59,121 bases of DNA from Terriglobia bacterium (GTDB lineage: Bacteria > Acidobacteriota > Vicinamibacteria > Vicinamibacterales > CAVVIG01): assembly GCA_020073005.1 (NCBI GenBank), contig JAIQFX010000076.1, positions 1 to 59,121 on the forward strand, read 5' to 3'. Both the position numbers and the translations under genes were made by a program. Shown piece after piece: positions 42,598 to 52,802 of this stretch. How positions within the stretch are numbered: position 1 is the first letter of the stretch; the number at the start of each line of letters is the position of its first letter. The notes under the pieces are model-generated. The model was not told the origin of the DNA. It made no database searches and saw only the letters and a list, made by a program, of their open reading frames with translations.

Positions 42598-44502
42598 CTA
42601 TCGGAACTGTGCCACGGCTTCGTTCGACGCGCCGCTCGTCCCGCAGCCGTTCCTCCCTTTGACGCGCAGGTAGTACGGGCCGCCGCCCAGTGGACCGTAG
42701 CTCCAGCTCAGCTGGTTCGGGAAGCCGCCCACCTGGGTGCCGCCCGGCACCGCGACGGTCGCACTCGTGATGTCGAGCACCGCGAGATTCGACGCTCCGG
42801 ACACGGACCCGGCTTCCAGGATGTAGCTGGTCGCGCGCGCGCTCGGGTTCCACGCGATGACGAGCGTGCTGCCGGTGATGTTGACGTTCAGGTTTGCCGG
42901 CGCCGACGGAGCCAACGAGCACCCGCCCACCTGAAGCACCGCCTCGTTCGACGGCGATCCCGTCGTCCCTCCGGACGTCGGCGACACGCGCACGTAGTAC
43001 AGCCCGTTGGCAATCCCGCCCGCCGAGAACGTCGTCGACGCGTTGCCCGTGTTGAGACTCGCGAGGTCCGCCTTGCCGCTCGACGAGCCGGCTTCGATCA
43101 AGTATCCGGTGGGTGAGCCGCTCCCCGCGGTCCACGTGAGCGTGATGTTGGATCCCGACGAGGACGCGGCCAGATTCGTCGGCGCGCCGAGCGCGCCGCT
43201 GACCGACTGGCGGAAGTTCGCCACGACACTCCGCGTGTTGTTGATCGTGCGCGCGTTGTCCTGCGTCGCGGTCCCCGATGGGAAGCCGTTGTACGTGTTC
43301 GTCGCGCTCGAGAACTGGGTCATCTGCTGGCAACCTGTGCAGTTGTTCCCGTACGACATCACGTCGTAGAACTTGTGCGTGAAGTCCGTGTAGCCGAGCG
43401 AGTACGAATACGCGCCGCCCGAATCGCTGCTGCCGTTGTTGCCCGGCTCGTGCAGGCAGCCCATGTTGTGCCCCATCTCGTGGGCGAGTGCGAAGATGTA
43501 GCCGGTGAAGCTGTAGTAGACGACAACGTTATATGCGCTGCCTTCGAAGCTCTGATTGATGCTGCCACTGCTCATGATGTAACCAAGACCGCTGTTGCTC
43601 GAGTTCTTGCTCACGAGCAGCGAGACGATATCCGCGCCCAGCCGATTGCGATCAGCCTGCGCCGTCGCGTTCGCGCGAATCGCGGGCAGGTCGGTGAAGA
43701 GATCGCCGGTCTCCGCGTAGTTCATCTCGAACGCGCCGACGAGGCGCACCTGCGTGCCGATTCCGCTCGCCTTGTAGACGGCATTCGTCTCCGCGATCGT
43801 GGCGGTGATCAACGCGTTGACCGCCGCTGCGCCGCTGGCCGCGTTCTTGGTTGTGGTCGTGTAGTACAGGAGCAGGTCGAACGTGTCGCCGCTGTCCGCC
43901 CCGGCGGTCGGCGGGACGTCCGCCGCGGGCGCGTCCAGTGCCGGCGCGAGCGGCTCGGCACCCTGCGGGATCGCGCTCGGGTTCACCTCGGCGATCGTGT
44001 ACGCGCCGTCAGCTTCTCGCCTCACGGAATAGAGACGGCCCGCCGCGCTCACGCTCGCGCTGAGGACGCCGTCGGACACGGCGAGAATCACCTGGCTGTC
44101 CTCATCACCCGCGACCTTCCCCACCCACGCGGACCCGTTCGCCGCCGGCACGATCTCCAGATGATCGAAGAAGGCGACCAGGTTCACGTCGCTGAACAGA
44201 TTGAGATCGATGCTCCGCGCGGCTGACGGCGCGGCTGCCGCGGCCCAGCCTGACAGAGCCGGGGCCGGCGCCGGCGCGCTCAGCATCTGCAGGTTGACTG
44301 TCGTGGTCCGGCTGCGGCGCACCATCGAAGGGCCGCTCGCCCCTCCCGGCGCGGCGGCGAGGCCCGCGGCTGCCGGCCGCTCGTCGGAGAACAAGGCGTT
44401 CGTCTGAGCGAACGCAAGCGAGGGATGCCAGGCGGACGCGATCACTGCCAGCACGGACCAGCCGACGAAACGCCGCAGACGCACGCAGAGAGACAGAGCC
44501 AT
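42598..44502 (-). CDS. Exported M12-like (reprolysin-type) metalloprotease with FN3-like modules, paralogue
   Basis: 634 residues from ATG 44502, with GGAGG seven bases upstream (the GTG at 44505 is an alternative). Signal peptide (LAVIASAWHPSLAFAQ), propeptide-like domain (DLNLFSDVNLVAFFDHLE), peptidase domain (DTFDLLLYYTTTTK), zinc site LAHEMGHNMGCLHE, Met-turn DVMSYG and two FN3-like modules (ATSYILEAGSVSGASNLAV, YYLRVKGRNGCGTSGASNE). Two Cys in NNCTGCQ correspond to similar Cys in the paralogue and may form a disulfide. Clear tandem duplication with the preceding entry. It probably shares a promoter with the DinB-like gene, four bases upstream. Confidence 0.93.
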   Translation of the reverse strand: MALSLCVRLRRFVGWSVLAVIASAWHPSLAFAQTNALFSDERPAAAGLAAAPGGASGPSMVRRSRTTTVNLQMLSAPAPAPALSGWAAAAAPSAARSIDLNLFSDVNLVAFFDHLEIVPAANGSAWVGKVAGDEDSQVILAVSDGVLSASVSAAGRLYSVRREADGAYTIAEVNPSAIPQGAEPLAPALDAPAADVPPTAGADSGDTFDLLLYYTTTTKNAASGAAAVNALITATIAETNAVYKASGIGTQVRLVGAFEMNYAETGDLFTDLPAIRANATAQADRNRLGADIVSLLVSKNSSNSGLGYIMSSGSINQSFEGSAYNVVVYYSFTGYIFALAHEMGHNMGCLHEPGNNGSSDSGGAYSYSLGYTDFTHKFYDVMSYGNNCTGCQQMTQFSSATNTYNGFPSGTATQDNARTINNTRSVVANFRQSVSGALGAPTNLAASSSGSNITLTWTAGSGSPTGYLIEAGSSSGKADLASLNTGNASTTFSAGGIANGLYYVRVSPTSGGTTGSPSNEAVLQVGGCSLAPSAPANLNVNITGSTLVIAWNPSARATSYILEAGSVSGASNLAVLDITSATVAVPGGTQVGGFPNQLSWSYGPLGGGPYYLRVKGRNGCGTSGASNEAVAQFR

Positions 44503-44505
44503 CAC

Positions 44506-44955
44506 CTATCCTCCAAATTGACCCAAATGGTAGTCCATATGCCGGTACATCAACCGGCCCCATTGCCGCCCGTCGATCCTGCCGAACGCGACGTGCTCGG
44601 CCCACGGTCCGTCGATGTCGCGGGCGACGAAGCGCGTCATCGCGGACCTCAGCGTCGCCAGTTCAGTCGTCCATTCCAGCGGATTCCGGCTCAACAGCTC
44701 GGGCGCCGTCGGCACGCCCCTCGGCCACGGCATGTAGAACATCACGAGCGTGTTGACCGGCCAGAACCTCAGCGGGCTCGGCTTCGGGGCCGGCGTCAGT
44801 TCGCCGTAACTGGATCGCAGCGCGTCGGTGACGTGGGTCACCATCCGTGGCGCGTCCAGCCGGCCCCACTTCGGCGTTGCGCTGGGCGACAGGGATTCGA
44901 ACCGGCCGAGAAGGTCGTCTCGATCCATGCTGCTCCACAGCGTATGCCTCGCCAC
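44506..44955 (-). CDS. DinB-like protein (DUF1569 type)
   Basis: 149 residues from GTG 44955, with AGGAGG upstream; ATG 44928 is an alternative. A four-helix DinB-type fold is suggested by RMVTHVTDALRSSYGEL and the C-terminal MYRHMDYHLGQFGG, which supply the His residues of the usual metal triad. Such proteins are often thiol or small-molecule transferases, but no substrate can be assigned. It is just upstream of the reprolysin-type protease gene on the same strand. Confidence 0.85.
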   Translation of the reverse strand: MARHTLWSSMDRDDLLGRFESLSPSATPKWGRLDAPRMVTHVTDALRSSYGELTPAPKPSPLRFWPVNTLVMFYMPWPRGVPTAPELLSRNPLEWTTELATLRSAMTRFVARDIDGPWAEHVAFGRIDGRQWGRLMYRHMDYHLGQFGG

Positions 44956-45007
44956 CCCGGCGCCTCCTGGTGCATTCTAGTATCGGTTCGCGCCGGTAAA
45001 CCCTCCC

Positions 45008-45193
45008 ATGAGCGATCACTTTTTTGTCACGTGTCCATATTGCGGCGAGCAGGTCGAGGTCTACCTGGAACCGGACGTCAAAGGGAGCTTTGTTCAAGAC
45101 TGTGAGGTCTGCTGCAATCCCTGGCGCGTGCGGGTCCGCGGCCGCGGCGACGAGCGCACGGTCGACGTCGGCCGCGCGGACGGATCGGAGTAA
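45008..45193 (+). CDS. CPXCG-motif small cysteine-rich protein
   Basis: 61 residues. TCPYCGEQVEVYLEP and DCEVCCNPWRV form the two Cys pairs of a zinc ribbon in the Cys-rich CPXCG family. The small size and position match the family. The function is unknown. It directly precedes the MetX-like gene (two bases apart). Confidence 0.85.
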   Translation: MSDHFFVTCPYCGEQVEVYLEPDVKGSFVQDCEVCCNPWRVRVRGRGDERTVDVGRADGSE

Positions 45194-45195
45194 GC

Positions 45196-46206
45196 ATGGC
45201 CGATTTCGACGTCTTCGGTCTCGGCGACGTCGTCCTGCACTGCGGCGTAACGCTGCGACAGGCGACGCTCGCGTACAAGACGTACGGCACGTTGAACGCC
45301 GCGCGCGACAACGTGGTCGTGATCCCGACCTTCTACGCCGGCCATCACACCGACGTCGAGGTGATGCTGGCGCCGGGCCGCGCCCTCGACCCCGCGAAGT
45401 ACTTCATCGTCGTGCCGAACATGTTCGGCAACGGTCTGTCCTCGTCGCCGAGCAACACGCCGCCGCCGAACGATCGCGCGGCGTTTCCCGCGGTCACCGT
45501 CTACGACAACGTCGTCTGCCAGCATCGGCTGCTCGCCGGGAAGCTCGGCGTCTCGCGCGTGAAGCTGGTCGCCGGCTTCTCGATGGGCGCGCAGCAGGCG
45601 TTTCAGTGGGGCGCGCTGTTTCCGGACATCGTCCAGGCGATCGCGCCGATCTGCGGGACTGCGCGCACGTCGCCGCACAACTTCGTCTTCCTCGAAGGGC
45701 TGAAAGCGGCGCTCACCGCCGACGCGGCGTTTCAGGACGGCTGGTACGACGACGGCTCGCCGCCGACGAAGGGCCTGATCGCCTTCAGCCGTGTCTACGC
45801 CGGCTGGGTGTACTCGCAGGACTTCTATCGCGAGCAGGAGTACCTCAAGATGGGCCTCGCGTCGATCGAGGACGTGCTCCGCTTTTCGGAAGCGCGCTAC
45901 CGATCGCGCGACGCCAACGATCTGCTCGCCATGCTCTCGACGTGGCAGCACGCCGACATCGGCGCCAACCCGCGGTTCGGCGGCGATTTCGTGGCCGCGC
46001 TGAGGTCGATCACCGCGAAAGCGATCGTGATGCCGAGTGCGACGGACCTGTACTTCCGCGTGCGGGACAACGAGATCGACGTCACGCACATGCCCAACGC
46101 CGAGCTGCGGCCCATCCCGTCCATCTGGGGACATGCGGCCGGGCGCGGCGGCAATCCCGTGGATAATGACTTCATCGACCGTGCCCTCAAGGAGCTGCTG
46201 ACATGA
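45196..46206 (+). CDS. Alpha/beta hydrolase of the homoserine O-acetyltransferase (MetX-like) family
   Basis: 336 residues with GGAG before the ATG. Nucleophile elbow GFSMGAQQAFQWG (Ser), Asp in MPSATDLYF and His in SIWGHAAGRGG near the end make the triad; VVIPTFYAGHHTD and FIVVPNMFGNGLSSSPS are typical of this family. True MetX enzymes acetylate homoserine, but many relatives in such operons are hydrolases of unknown substrate, and the substrate signature is not clear, so no symbol is given. First large gene in an operon with the NTF2-like and PQQ genes; the stop overlaps the next start by ATGA. Confidence 0.88.
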   Translation: MADFDVFGLGDVVLHCGVTLRQATLAYKTYGTLNAARDNVVVIPTFYAGHHTDVEVMLAPGRALDPAKYFIVVPNMFGNGLSSSPSNTPPPNDRAAFPAVTVYDNVVCQHRLLAGKLGVSRVKLVAGFSMGAQQAFQWGALFPDIVQAIAPICGTARTSPHNFVFLEGLKAALTADAAFQDGWYDDGSPPTKGLIAFSRVYAGWVYSQDFYREQEYLKMGLASIEDVLRFSEARYRSRDANDLLAMLSTWQHADIGANPRFGGDFVAALRSITAKAIVMPSATDLYFRVRDNEIDVTHMPNAELRPIPSIWGHAAGRGGNPVDNDFIDRALKELLT

Positions 46207-46567
46207 CGACGGTGACGACTCCGGATCTCGACGTCCTGCGGACGTTGAACCAGGCCTATCTCGACAACGTGCTTCACGGGGACGTCGACGGCTTCAGGCG
46301 CATCCTCGCCGACGACTTCCTCGCGTCGATGCCCGACGGCGCGCTCCTGACGAAGGATGTGTTCCTGGCGCGGACGGGCGGTCCGCGCACGCTGTCGCGC
46401 CTGACGGCTGACGATGTGCGCATCCGCATCCTCGGACCAGTCGCGATCATCCACGCCGAGACGCGCTTCACGACGCTCGGCGGCCAGGAAGGACGCGGCC
46501 GCTACACGGACATCTGGGAGAAGCGCGGCGCGAACTGGCTCGCCGTCGCCGCGCACGTGACGCGCCT

Positions 46568-46571
<4 letters not shown>
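46203..46571 (+). CDS. NTF2-like / SnoaL-type small protein
   Basis: 122 residues. Cone-fold pattern: helical start (LNQAYLDNVLHGDVDGFRRI), LADDFLASMPDG, VRIRILGPVAIIHAETRFT and the end GRYTDIWEKRGANWLAVAAH. DUF4440-like proteins of this type may bind small ligands or act as isomerases. Translationally coupled at both ends (ATGA with the hydrolase, GTGA with the dehydrogenase), so it is likely functionally tied to them. Confidence 0.87.
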
Positions 46572-48635
<2,064 letters not shown>

Positions 48636-48637
<2 letters not shown>

Positions 48638-48733
48638 AATTAGGAATTAGGGATTAAGGAATTAGGAATGACGGAATTCCAAACGACCTGAGACTCTCTC
48701 ATTCTTAATTCCTAATTCTCAATTCTTAATTTC
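48636..48733. repeat. AT-rich inverted repeat built of heptamers, between convergent genes
   Basis: Left arm 48636-48671 (runs of GAATTAG-like heptamers) and right arm 48699-48733 (AATTCTT, AATTCCT, AATTCTC units) are imperfect inverted copies of about 35 bases. They start at the stop codon of the PQQ gene and end at the stop of the permease remnant. Strikingly AT-rich in a GC-rich region; it could serve as a bidirectional terminator. Confidence 0.7.
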
Positions 48734-49785
48734 CTACTCAGCTCTCAGCGCAGTGATTGGGTCGACGGCTAGCGCGCGCAGCGCCGGCATGAGCGAACCC
48801 GCAATCGTCATCACGACCGCGAGCGCGCCGACGGCGGCGAACGTCGCCGATGCGCACAAGCGGCGCCATGCCGAACCCGACGCCCGTGATCACGGTGAGC
48901 GCGATCGCGAACGACAGCACGCGGGAATCGACGGTCGGCGCGCTCGCCATCGGGACAACGGCGGGCACGAGCCGGTTCAGCAGCGGCACGGCCGCATACG
49001 CGAGGCCGACGCCGATGGCGCCGCCGAGGGCGGCGAGCACCAGGCTCTCGGTCAGCAGTTGCCGGATCATCCGCGCGCGCCCGGCGCCGATCGCGGCGCG
49101 GACCGCGAGCTCGCGCCGGCGCGAAGACGCCCGACGGGGTAATGCCAATTGTTGTTGCGATCGGAGTACTCCTGCTCGGGAAACCGGGTCGCCGTCCAGT
49201 ACAGCGCATCGGCGGTCGGAAAGCGGAACGCCTGCGGCATGACGCCGATGATCGTGTACGACTCGGAGTCGAGGCGCACCGGCTTCCCGATCACGCCGGC
49301 GTCGCCGCCGAATTCGTCTGCCACAGCCGGTAGCTGAGAACGATCGTCCCGGGCGCGCCGGCGCGGTCATCCCCGGCGGCGAACAGGCGTCCGATCAGCG
49401 GCTGCACGCGCAGCGTCGGAAACAGATCCGCCGAGACGGCGGCACCTTCGACACGCAACGGTTCCGTCGGCCCGATCAGATTGCCGATCGCAAGATGATA
49501 GAGACCGAGGCTTTCGAAGACCGTGCTCGCCTGCTTCCAGTCGCGATAGTTCGCGGCCGAGAGTTCCATCCGGCTGTAGCCGGCCGTCCGCTCGTACATC
49601 CTCACGAGCCGTTCAGGCTCGGGGAACGGCAGCGGACGGATGAGCACGAAGTCCGTCACGGAGAACGCGGCGGTCGTGGCGCCGATGCCGATGGCGAGGA
49701 TGGCGACTGCCGTGACCGCGAAGCCCGGCGCACGGCGCATCGTCCGCATCGCGTAAGTCAGATCCTGCCGGAGGCTGTCCCACAT
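48734..49785 (-). pseudogene. Decayed ADOP/MacB-type permease
   Basis: ATG 49785 begins a normal MacB N-terminus (YAMRTMRRAPGFAVTAVAIL, DFVLIRPLPFPEPERL) up to LSYRLWQT near 49325, where a frameshift occurs. The next frame continues EFGGDAGVIGKPVRLDSE to NWHYPVGRLRAG (about 49140), and then jumps to RRRELAVRAAIGAGRARMI in a third frame, losing roughly 130 residues. A last jump leads to the C-terminal IAGSLMPALRALAVDPITAL and stop at 48734. Only about 1.05 kb of an expected 2.4 kb remains. It has no PadR neighbour. Confidence 0.85.
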
Positions 49786-49830
49786 GTACGTATGGCTCCC
49801 CTTGGTCCGGCTATAGGACGGGGCGCAGAC

Positions 49831-49836
49831 TAGAAT
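49831..49836 (+). promoter_or_regulatory. -10 element of the DUF423 gene, leaderless geometry
   Basis: TAGAAT lies exactly eight bases before ATG 49845, which supports that ATG over the TTG at 49839. Confidence 0.55.
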
Positions 49837-49844
49837 GGTTGGCC

Positions 49845-50210
49845 ATGGACAAGACGTTTCTGCTGATCGCCGGCGTCGCCGGATTCATCGGCGTCGGATT
49901 CGGCGCCTTCGGCGCCCACGGGCTGCGCGGACGCCTGACGCCGGAGATGCTGGCCGTGTTCGAAACGGGCGTCCGGTATCAGATGTACCACGCGTTCGCG
50001 ATCCTCGCGGTCGCGCTGGCGCTGGCGCGCGGCGACGGCTCGCTCGTCCGGATCGCCGGCTGGCTCTTCACCGCCGGCATCGTGTTGTTCTCGGGCAGCC
50101 TTTACTTGCTCGCGCTCACCGGCGTCACGATCCTCGGTGCGATTACGCCGCTCGGCGGCCTCGCGTTCCTGGCCGGCTGGGGATGTCTGATCGTCGTGGC
50201 CCTCAGATAG
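49845..50210 (+). CDS. DUF423 family membrane protein
   Basis: 121 residues with four membrane helices: FLLIAGVAGFIGVGFGAF, a second near AFAILAVALALA, a third WLFTAGIVLFSGSLYLLALT and a fourth ITPLGGLAFLAGWGCLIVVA. GAFGAHGLRGRL and YQMYHAFAI are the conserved signatures of the family. The function is unknown. It is followed by arfB after a short heptamer array. Confidence 0.92.
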   Translation: MDKTFLLIAGVAGFIGVGFGAFGAHGLRGRLTPEMLAVFETGVRYQMYHAFAILAVALALARGDGSLVRIAGWLFTAGIVLFSGSLYLLALTGVTILGAITPLGGLAFLAGWGCLIVVALR

Positions 50211-50237
50211 AATTCAGATTTCAGATTTCAGATTGAC
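50211..50237. repeat. Short heptamer array before arfB
   Basis: Three tandem TTCAGAT units (with AATTCAG before), then TGACGTGA and a fourth TTCAGAT inside the arfB start. Period seven, AT-rich, filling the whole gap between the DUF423 stop and the arfB GTG. Confidence 0.65.
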
Positions 50238-50660
50238 GTGATTCAGATCACACGCGCCATCGCCATCGACGACAGCGAGCTCGAGGAGCGCTTCGTGCGC
50301 GCGTCGGGACCGGGCGGACAGAACGTCAACAAGGTCTCGACGGCGGTCGAGCTGCGATTCGACGTCGGCGCGTCGTCTCTCCCGCAGGATATGAAAGATC
50401 GTGTGGTCGCGCTCGCCGGCCATCGCATGACGGCCGGCGGCGTGCTGCTGATCGACAGTCGCGAGCATCGCACGCAGGCCATGAATCGCGAGGCCGCGCG
50501 CGCGCGTCTGGTCGCGCTGCTGCAGGCCGCCGCGCACCGGCCCAAGACGCGGCGCAAGACGCGCCCTGGCAAGGCGTCTCGCGAGCGTCGGCTCGAAACG
50601 AAAAAGAGGCGGAGCGAAGTAAAGTCGTTGCGGAGCCGCGGCCGACAGGGCGAAGATTAG
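50238..50660 (+). CDS. arfB: Alternative ribosome-rescue factor ArfB
   Basis: 140 residues from GTG 50238. The release-factor catalytic motif GPGGQNVNKVSTAVELRFD (GGQ at 26-28) sits in an N-terminal domain without the codon-recognition domain of true release factors. The C-terminus is a Lys/Arg-rich tail (KTRRKTRPGKASRERRLETK) that in this family enters the empty mRNA channel. It rescues stalled ribosomes by hydrolysing peptidyl-tRNA. The heptamer array occupies the region where a ribosome-binding site would be. Confidence 0.94.
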   Translation: MIQITRAIAIDDSELEERFVRASGPGGQNVNKVSTAVELRFDVGASSLPQDMKDRVVALAGHRMTAGGVLLIDSREHRTQAMNREAARARLVALLQAAAHRPKTRRKTRPGKASRERRLETKKRRSEVKSLRSRGRQGED

Positions 50661-50665
50661 GTCCG

Positions 50666-51778
50666 ATGAATCGCCGCGAGTTCCTCCGGCGTGCCGGCGT
50701 CGCGTCCACCGGATTGGCGCTGACCGACCCGTCGCGGCTGTTCGCGCAATCCTCCACCAGTGGTCCGCCTGAAGGCGGACCCCACGCGCTTACCGAGCGC
50801 TGGCGCACGTTCGAAATCACGACGCGCATCGAAGTCCTGCAGCCGGCGGGTCCGACGCGCGTCTGGCTGCCCACGCCGCTCGCCGCGGCGCCGTACCAGA
50901 AAACCTTCGGCGACAACTACCGCGCCGAGGGCGGCAGCACGACGATGGTCGAGAAGGACGAGCTCGACATGCTCGTCGCCGAGTGGCCGGACGGTGTGAC
51001 GCCGCTGCTGAAGATCGTCAGCCGCGTCGCGACGAAGGATCACGCCGCGGACCTGACGAAGCCGACCGTGCCGCCGCCGGCCGACATGGCCACGTTCGCG
51101 CCGTTTCTCCGGCCCACCCGCCTGCTGCCGACCGACGGCATCGTCAAGTCGACGGCCAACGAGATTACGCGCGGCAAAGGCACGGACTTCGACAAGGCCC
51201 GCGCGATCTACGAGTGGATCGTCGAGAACACGTTCCGCGATCCGAAGACGCCTGGCTGCGGCCTCGGCGACATCCGCTTCATGCTCGAGACGAAGAACCT
51301 GAGCGGCAAGTGCGCGGACATCAACGGGCTGTTCGTCGGCCTCGCGCGCGCGGCGGGCCTGCCCGCGCGCGACCTCTACGGCCTGCGCGTCGCAAAGTCC
51401 GATCGCGGCTACAACAGCCTCGGCCTCTCGTCGGAGAACGCGAGCAAGGCGCAACACTGCCGCGCCGAGGTCTACCTCGTCGGCTACGGCTGGGTCCCGG
51501 TCGATCCCGCCGACGTCAGAAAGGTCGCGCTCGAGGAGCCGCCCGGCAATCTGCCGCTCGAGCACGAGAAAGTGCAAGCAGCGCGCGAGCAGCTCTTCGG
51601 ATCGTGGGAGATGAACTGGATCGCGTACAACTACGCGAACGACGTGACGCTGCCCGGATCGAAAGGCCGGCCGATCGGCTACTTCATGTACCCGCAAGGC
51701 CAGACCGCCAACGGCCGTCTCGACAGCCTCGATCCCGACGCGTTCCGCTACGAAATCATCGTGAAGGAAGCTCCGTAG
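50666..51778 (+). CDS. Tat-exported transglutaminase-like protein
   Basis: 370 residues from ATG 50666. Twin-Arg signal (MNRREFLRRAGVASTGLAL). Residues 32-39 (SGPPEGGP) are encoded by a REP-like palindrome that sits inside the frame. A beta domain precedes the transglutaminase core: RAIYEWIVENTFRD, the catalytic Cys in LSGKCADINGLFVGLARAAG, His in AQHCRAEVYLVGYGW and Asp in VPVDPADV. The relatives act as proteases or amidases rather than cross-linking enzymes, so the reaction is uncertain. It follows arfB by five bases. Confidence 0.9.
   Translation: MNRREFLRRAGVASTGLALTDPSRLFAQSSTSGPPEGGPHALTERWRTFEITTRIEVLQPAGPTRVWLPTPLAAAPYQKTFGDNYRAEGGSTTMVEKDELDMLVAEWPDGVTPLLKIVSRVATKDHAADLTKPTVPPPADMATFAPFLRPTRLLPTDGIVKSTANEITRGKGTDFDKARAIYEWIVENTFRDPKTPGCGLGDIRFMLETKNLSGKCADINGLFVGLARAAGLPARDLYGLRVAKSDRGYNSLGLSSENASKAQHCRAEVYLVGYGWVPVDPADVRKVALEEPPGNLPLEHEKVQAAREQLFGSWEMNWIAYNYANDVTLPGSKGRPIGYFMYPQGQTANGRLDSLDPDAFRYEIIVKEAP
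50762..50781. repeat. REP-like palindrome, family 1 (in-frame copy)
   Basis: GGTCCGCC-TGAA-GGCGGACC, a perfect 8-bp stem with a 4-base loop, lies inside the transglutaminase gene just after the signal peptide and encodes SGPPEGGP. Same loop and stem design as 1797-1816. Confidence 0.65.
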
Positions 51779-51913
51779 GGGCGGACCCGGAGGAACGGAA
51801 GTGCGCCAGACGATTCGGCGGGTCGGCGTGCGTAGCAGGCCGCCATCAGCCGCTTCGCGGCGCCCGCATTTTCTTTCCGCGGTTCTTCGGTAGCGGTCAG
51901 TGCCGACCCCGCG

Positions 51914-52774
51914 TCAACGCCGCGTCAGGATCAGCCGATGATTCTTCGCCGCGCACTGCGCGTGCACGACGGCCACGTCTGGAGTGCAGTTGTAGTGTGA
52001 GCCGTCTTCCAGCTCGGATTTCATGACGCAGTAGTCGAACGTGCCCTGGAACGACGCGGAGATCGTGGACGCGCCCGAGGTCCCGGCGGACCCCCCGCCC
52101 ACGCCACCGATCGCGAAGTAGGCCTCGTCCGCCACCTCCTCCAGCAGATAGTTGTCGCTGAGGTCGAACGACAGGTAATCGCCGGCGACGGCAATCGACA
52201 TCATGTGGTAGTAGGAGTCAAACGACGGACCGCTGAGCATCGCGGCGAACCGGGTGTTGCCTGGACGGTTGAGCGGGTGTTGCGGCACTATCGTCGCCGG
52301 GTACGTCCGCGTCCGCATTTCGCTCGGGAGCTGATCGGCGCACGCGCTGTCCGCGATAAACGTCAGCGTGTAGTCGCCCGCGATGTTCACGGGAGCGGCG
52401 AGCGCCTCCATCACGAAGAGGATGCTGACACCGTAAGCGGGGGCCACATTGATAGCTTGGGTTGCGGCGGCGTAGCCTTCCTTGGACACGCGGAATCGGG
52501 TTGTCCCGTCAAAGATCCCGGTCAACGAGAACTTGCCCGCGGAGTCGGAGGTCGTCGATGTGCCGGCCTGCGGACCGGAGAGGACCTCCACGCCGGCGCC
52601 GGCGACCGATCGGTTCGCGGTATCCATCACGAGGCCCGTCAACTGACTGACGGTCGGTTGCACGACCGGCTGCTGGACTTGTGTTGGCACAGACGGCGCT
52701 GATGGTGACCCGCCGCCACAACCGACAAGTCCCTGGGCGAGCACGACGACGACGGCTCCTCGGAAGATCCTCAT
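51914..52774 (-). CDS. Lipoprotein with a carboxypeptidase-regulatory-like domain
   Basis: 286 residues from ATG 52774. Lipobox in VLAQGLVGCGGGS (Cys19), a Pro/Gln-rich tether, a carboxypeptidase-regulatory-like domain (LTGLVMDTANRSVAGAGVEVL, FSLTGIFDGTTRFRVSKEGY) and a C-terminal domain of about 160 residues with conserved Cys residues and no recognisable motif (TLTFIADSACADQLPS, FDYCVMKSELEDG). Likely anchored to the outer membrane and ligand-binding. The 135 bases between this stop and the transglutaminase stop hold nothing obvious. Confidence 0.85.
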   Translation of the reverse strand: MRIFRGAVVVVLAQGLVGCGGGSPSAPSVPTQVQQPVVQPTVSQLTGLVMDTANRSVAGAGVEVLSGPQAGTSTTSDSAGKFSLTGIFDGTTRFRVSKEGYAAATQAINVAPAYGVSILFVMEALAAPVNIAGDYTLTFIADSACADQLPSEMRTRTYPATIVPQHPLNRPGNTRFAAMLSGPSFDSYYHMMSIAVAGDYLSFDLSDNYLLEEVADEAYFAIGGVGGGSAGTSGASTISASFQGTFDYCVMKSELEDGSHYNCTPDVAVVHAQCAAKNHRLILTRR

Positions 52775-52780
52775 GATTTT

Positions 52781-52801
52781 CTCAGTTCTCAGTTGTCAGT
52801 T
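52781..52801. repeat. Three-unit heptamer array upstream of the lipoprotein gene
   Basis: CTCAGTT, CTCAGTT, GTCAGTT. It lies between the start of the lipoprotein gene (52774) and the stop of the PhzF remnant (52803). Confidence 0.6.
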
Positions 52802-52802
52802 C

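Noticed and set aside
45024-46166. 380-residue plus-strand frame over the MetX-like gene
   Set aside because: Arg-rich out-of-frame shadow; the MetX-like triad is in the neighbouring frame.
45196-46206. Calling this gene metX
   Set aside because: Triad and family blocks fit, but no other methionine-pathway gene is near and the substrate signature is not certain.
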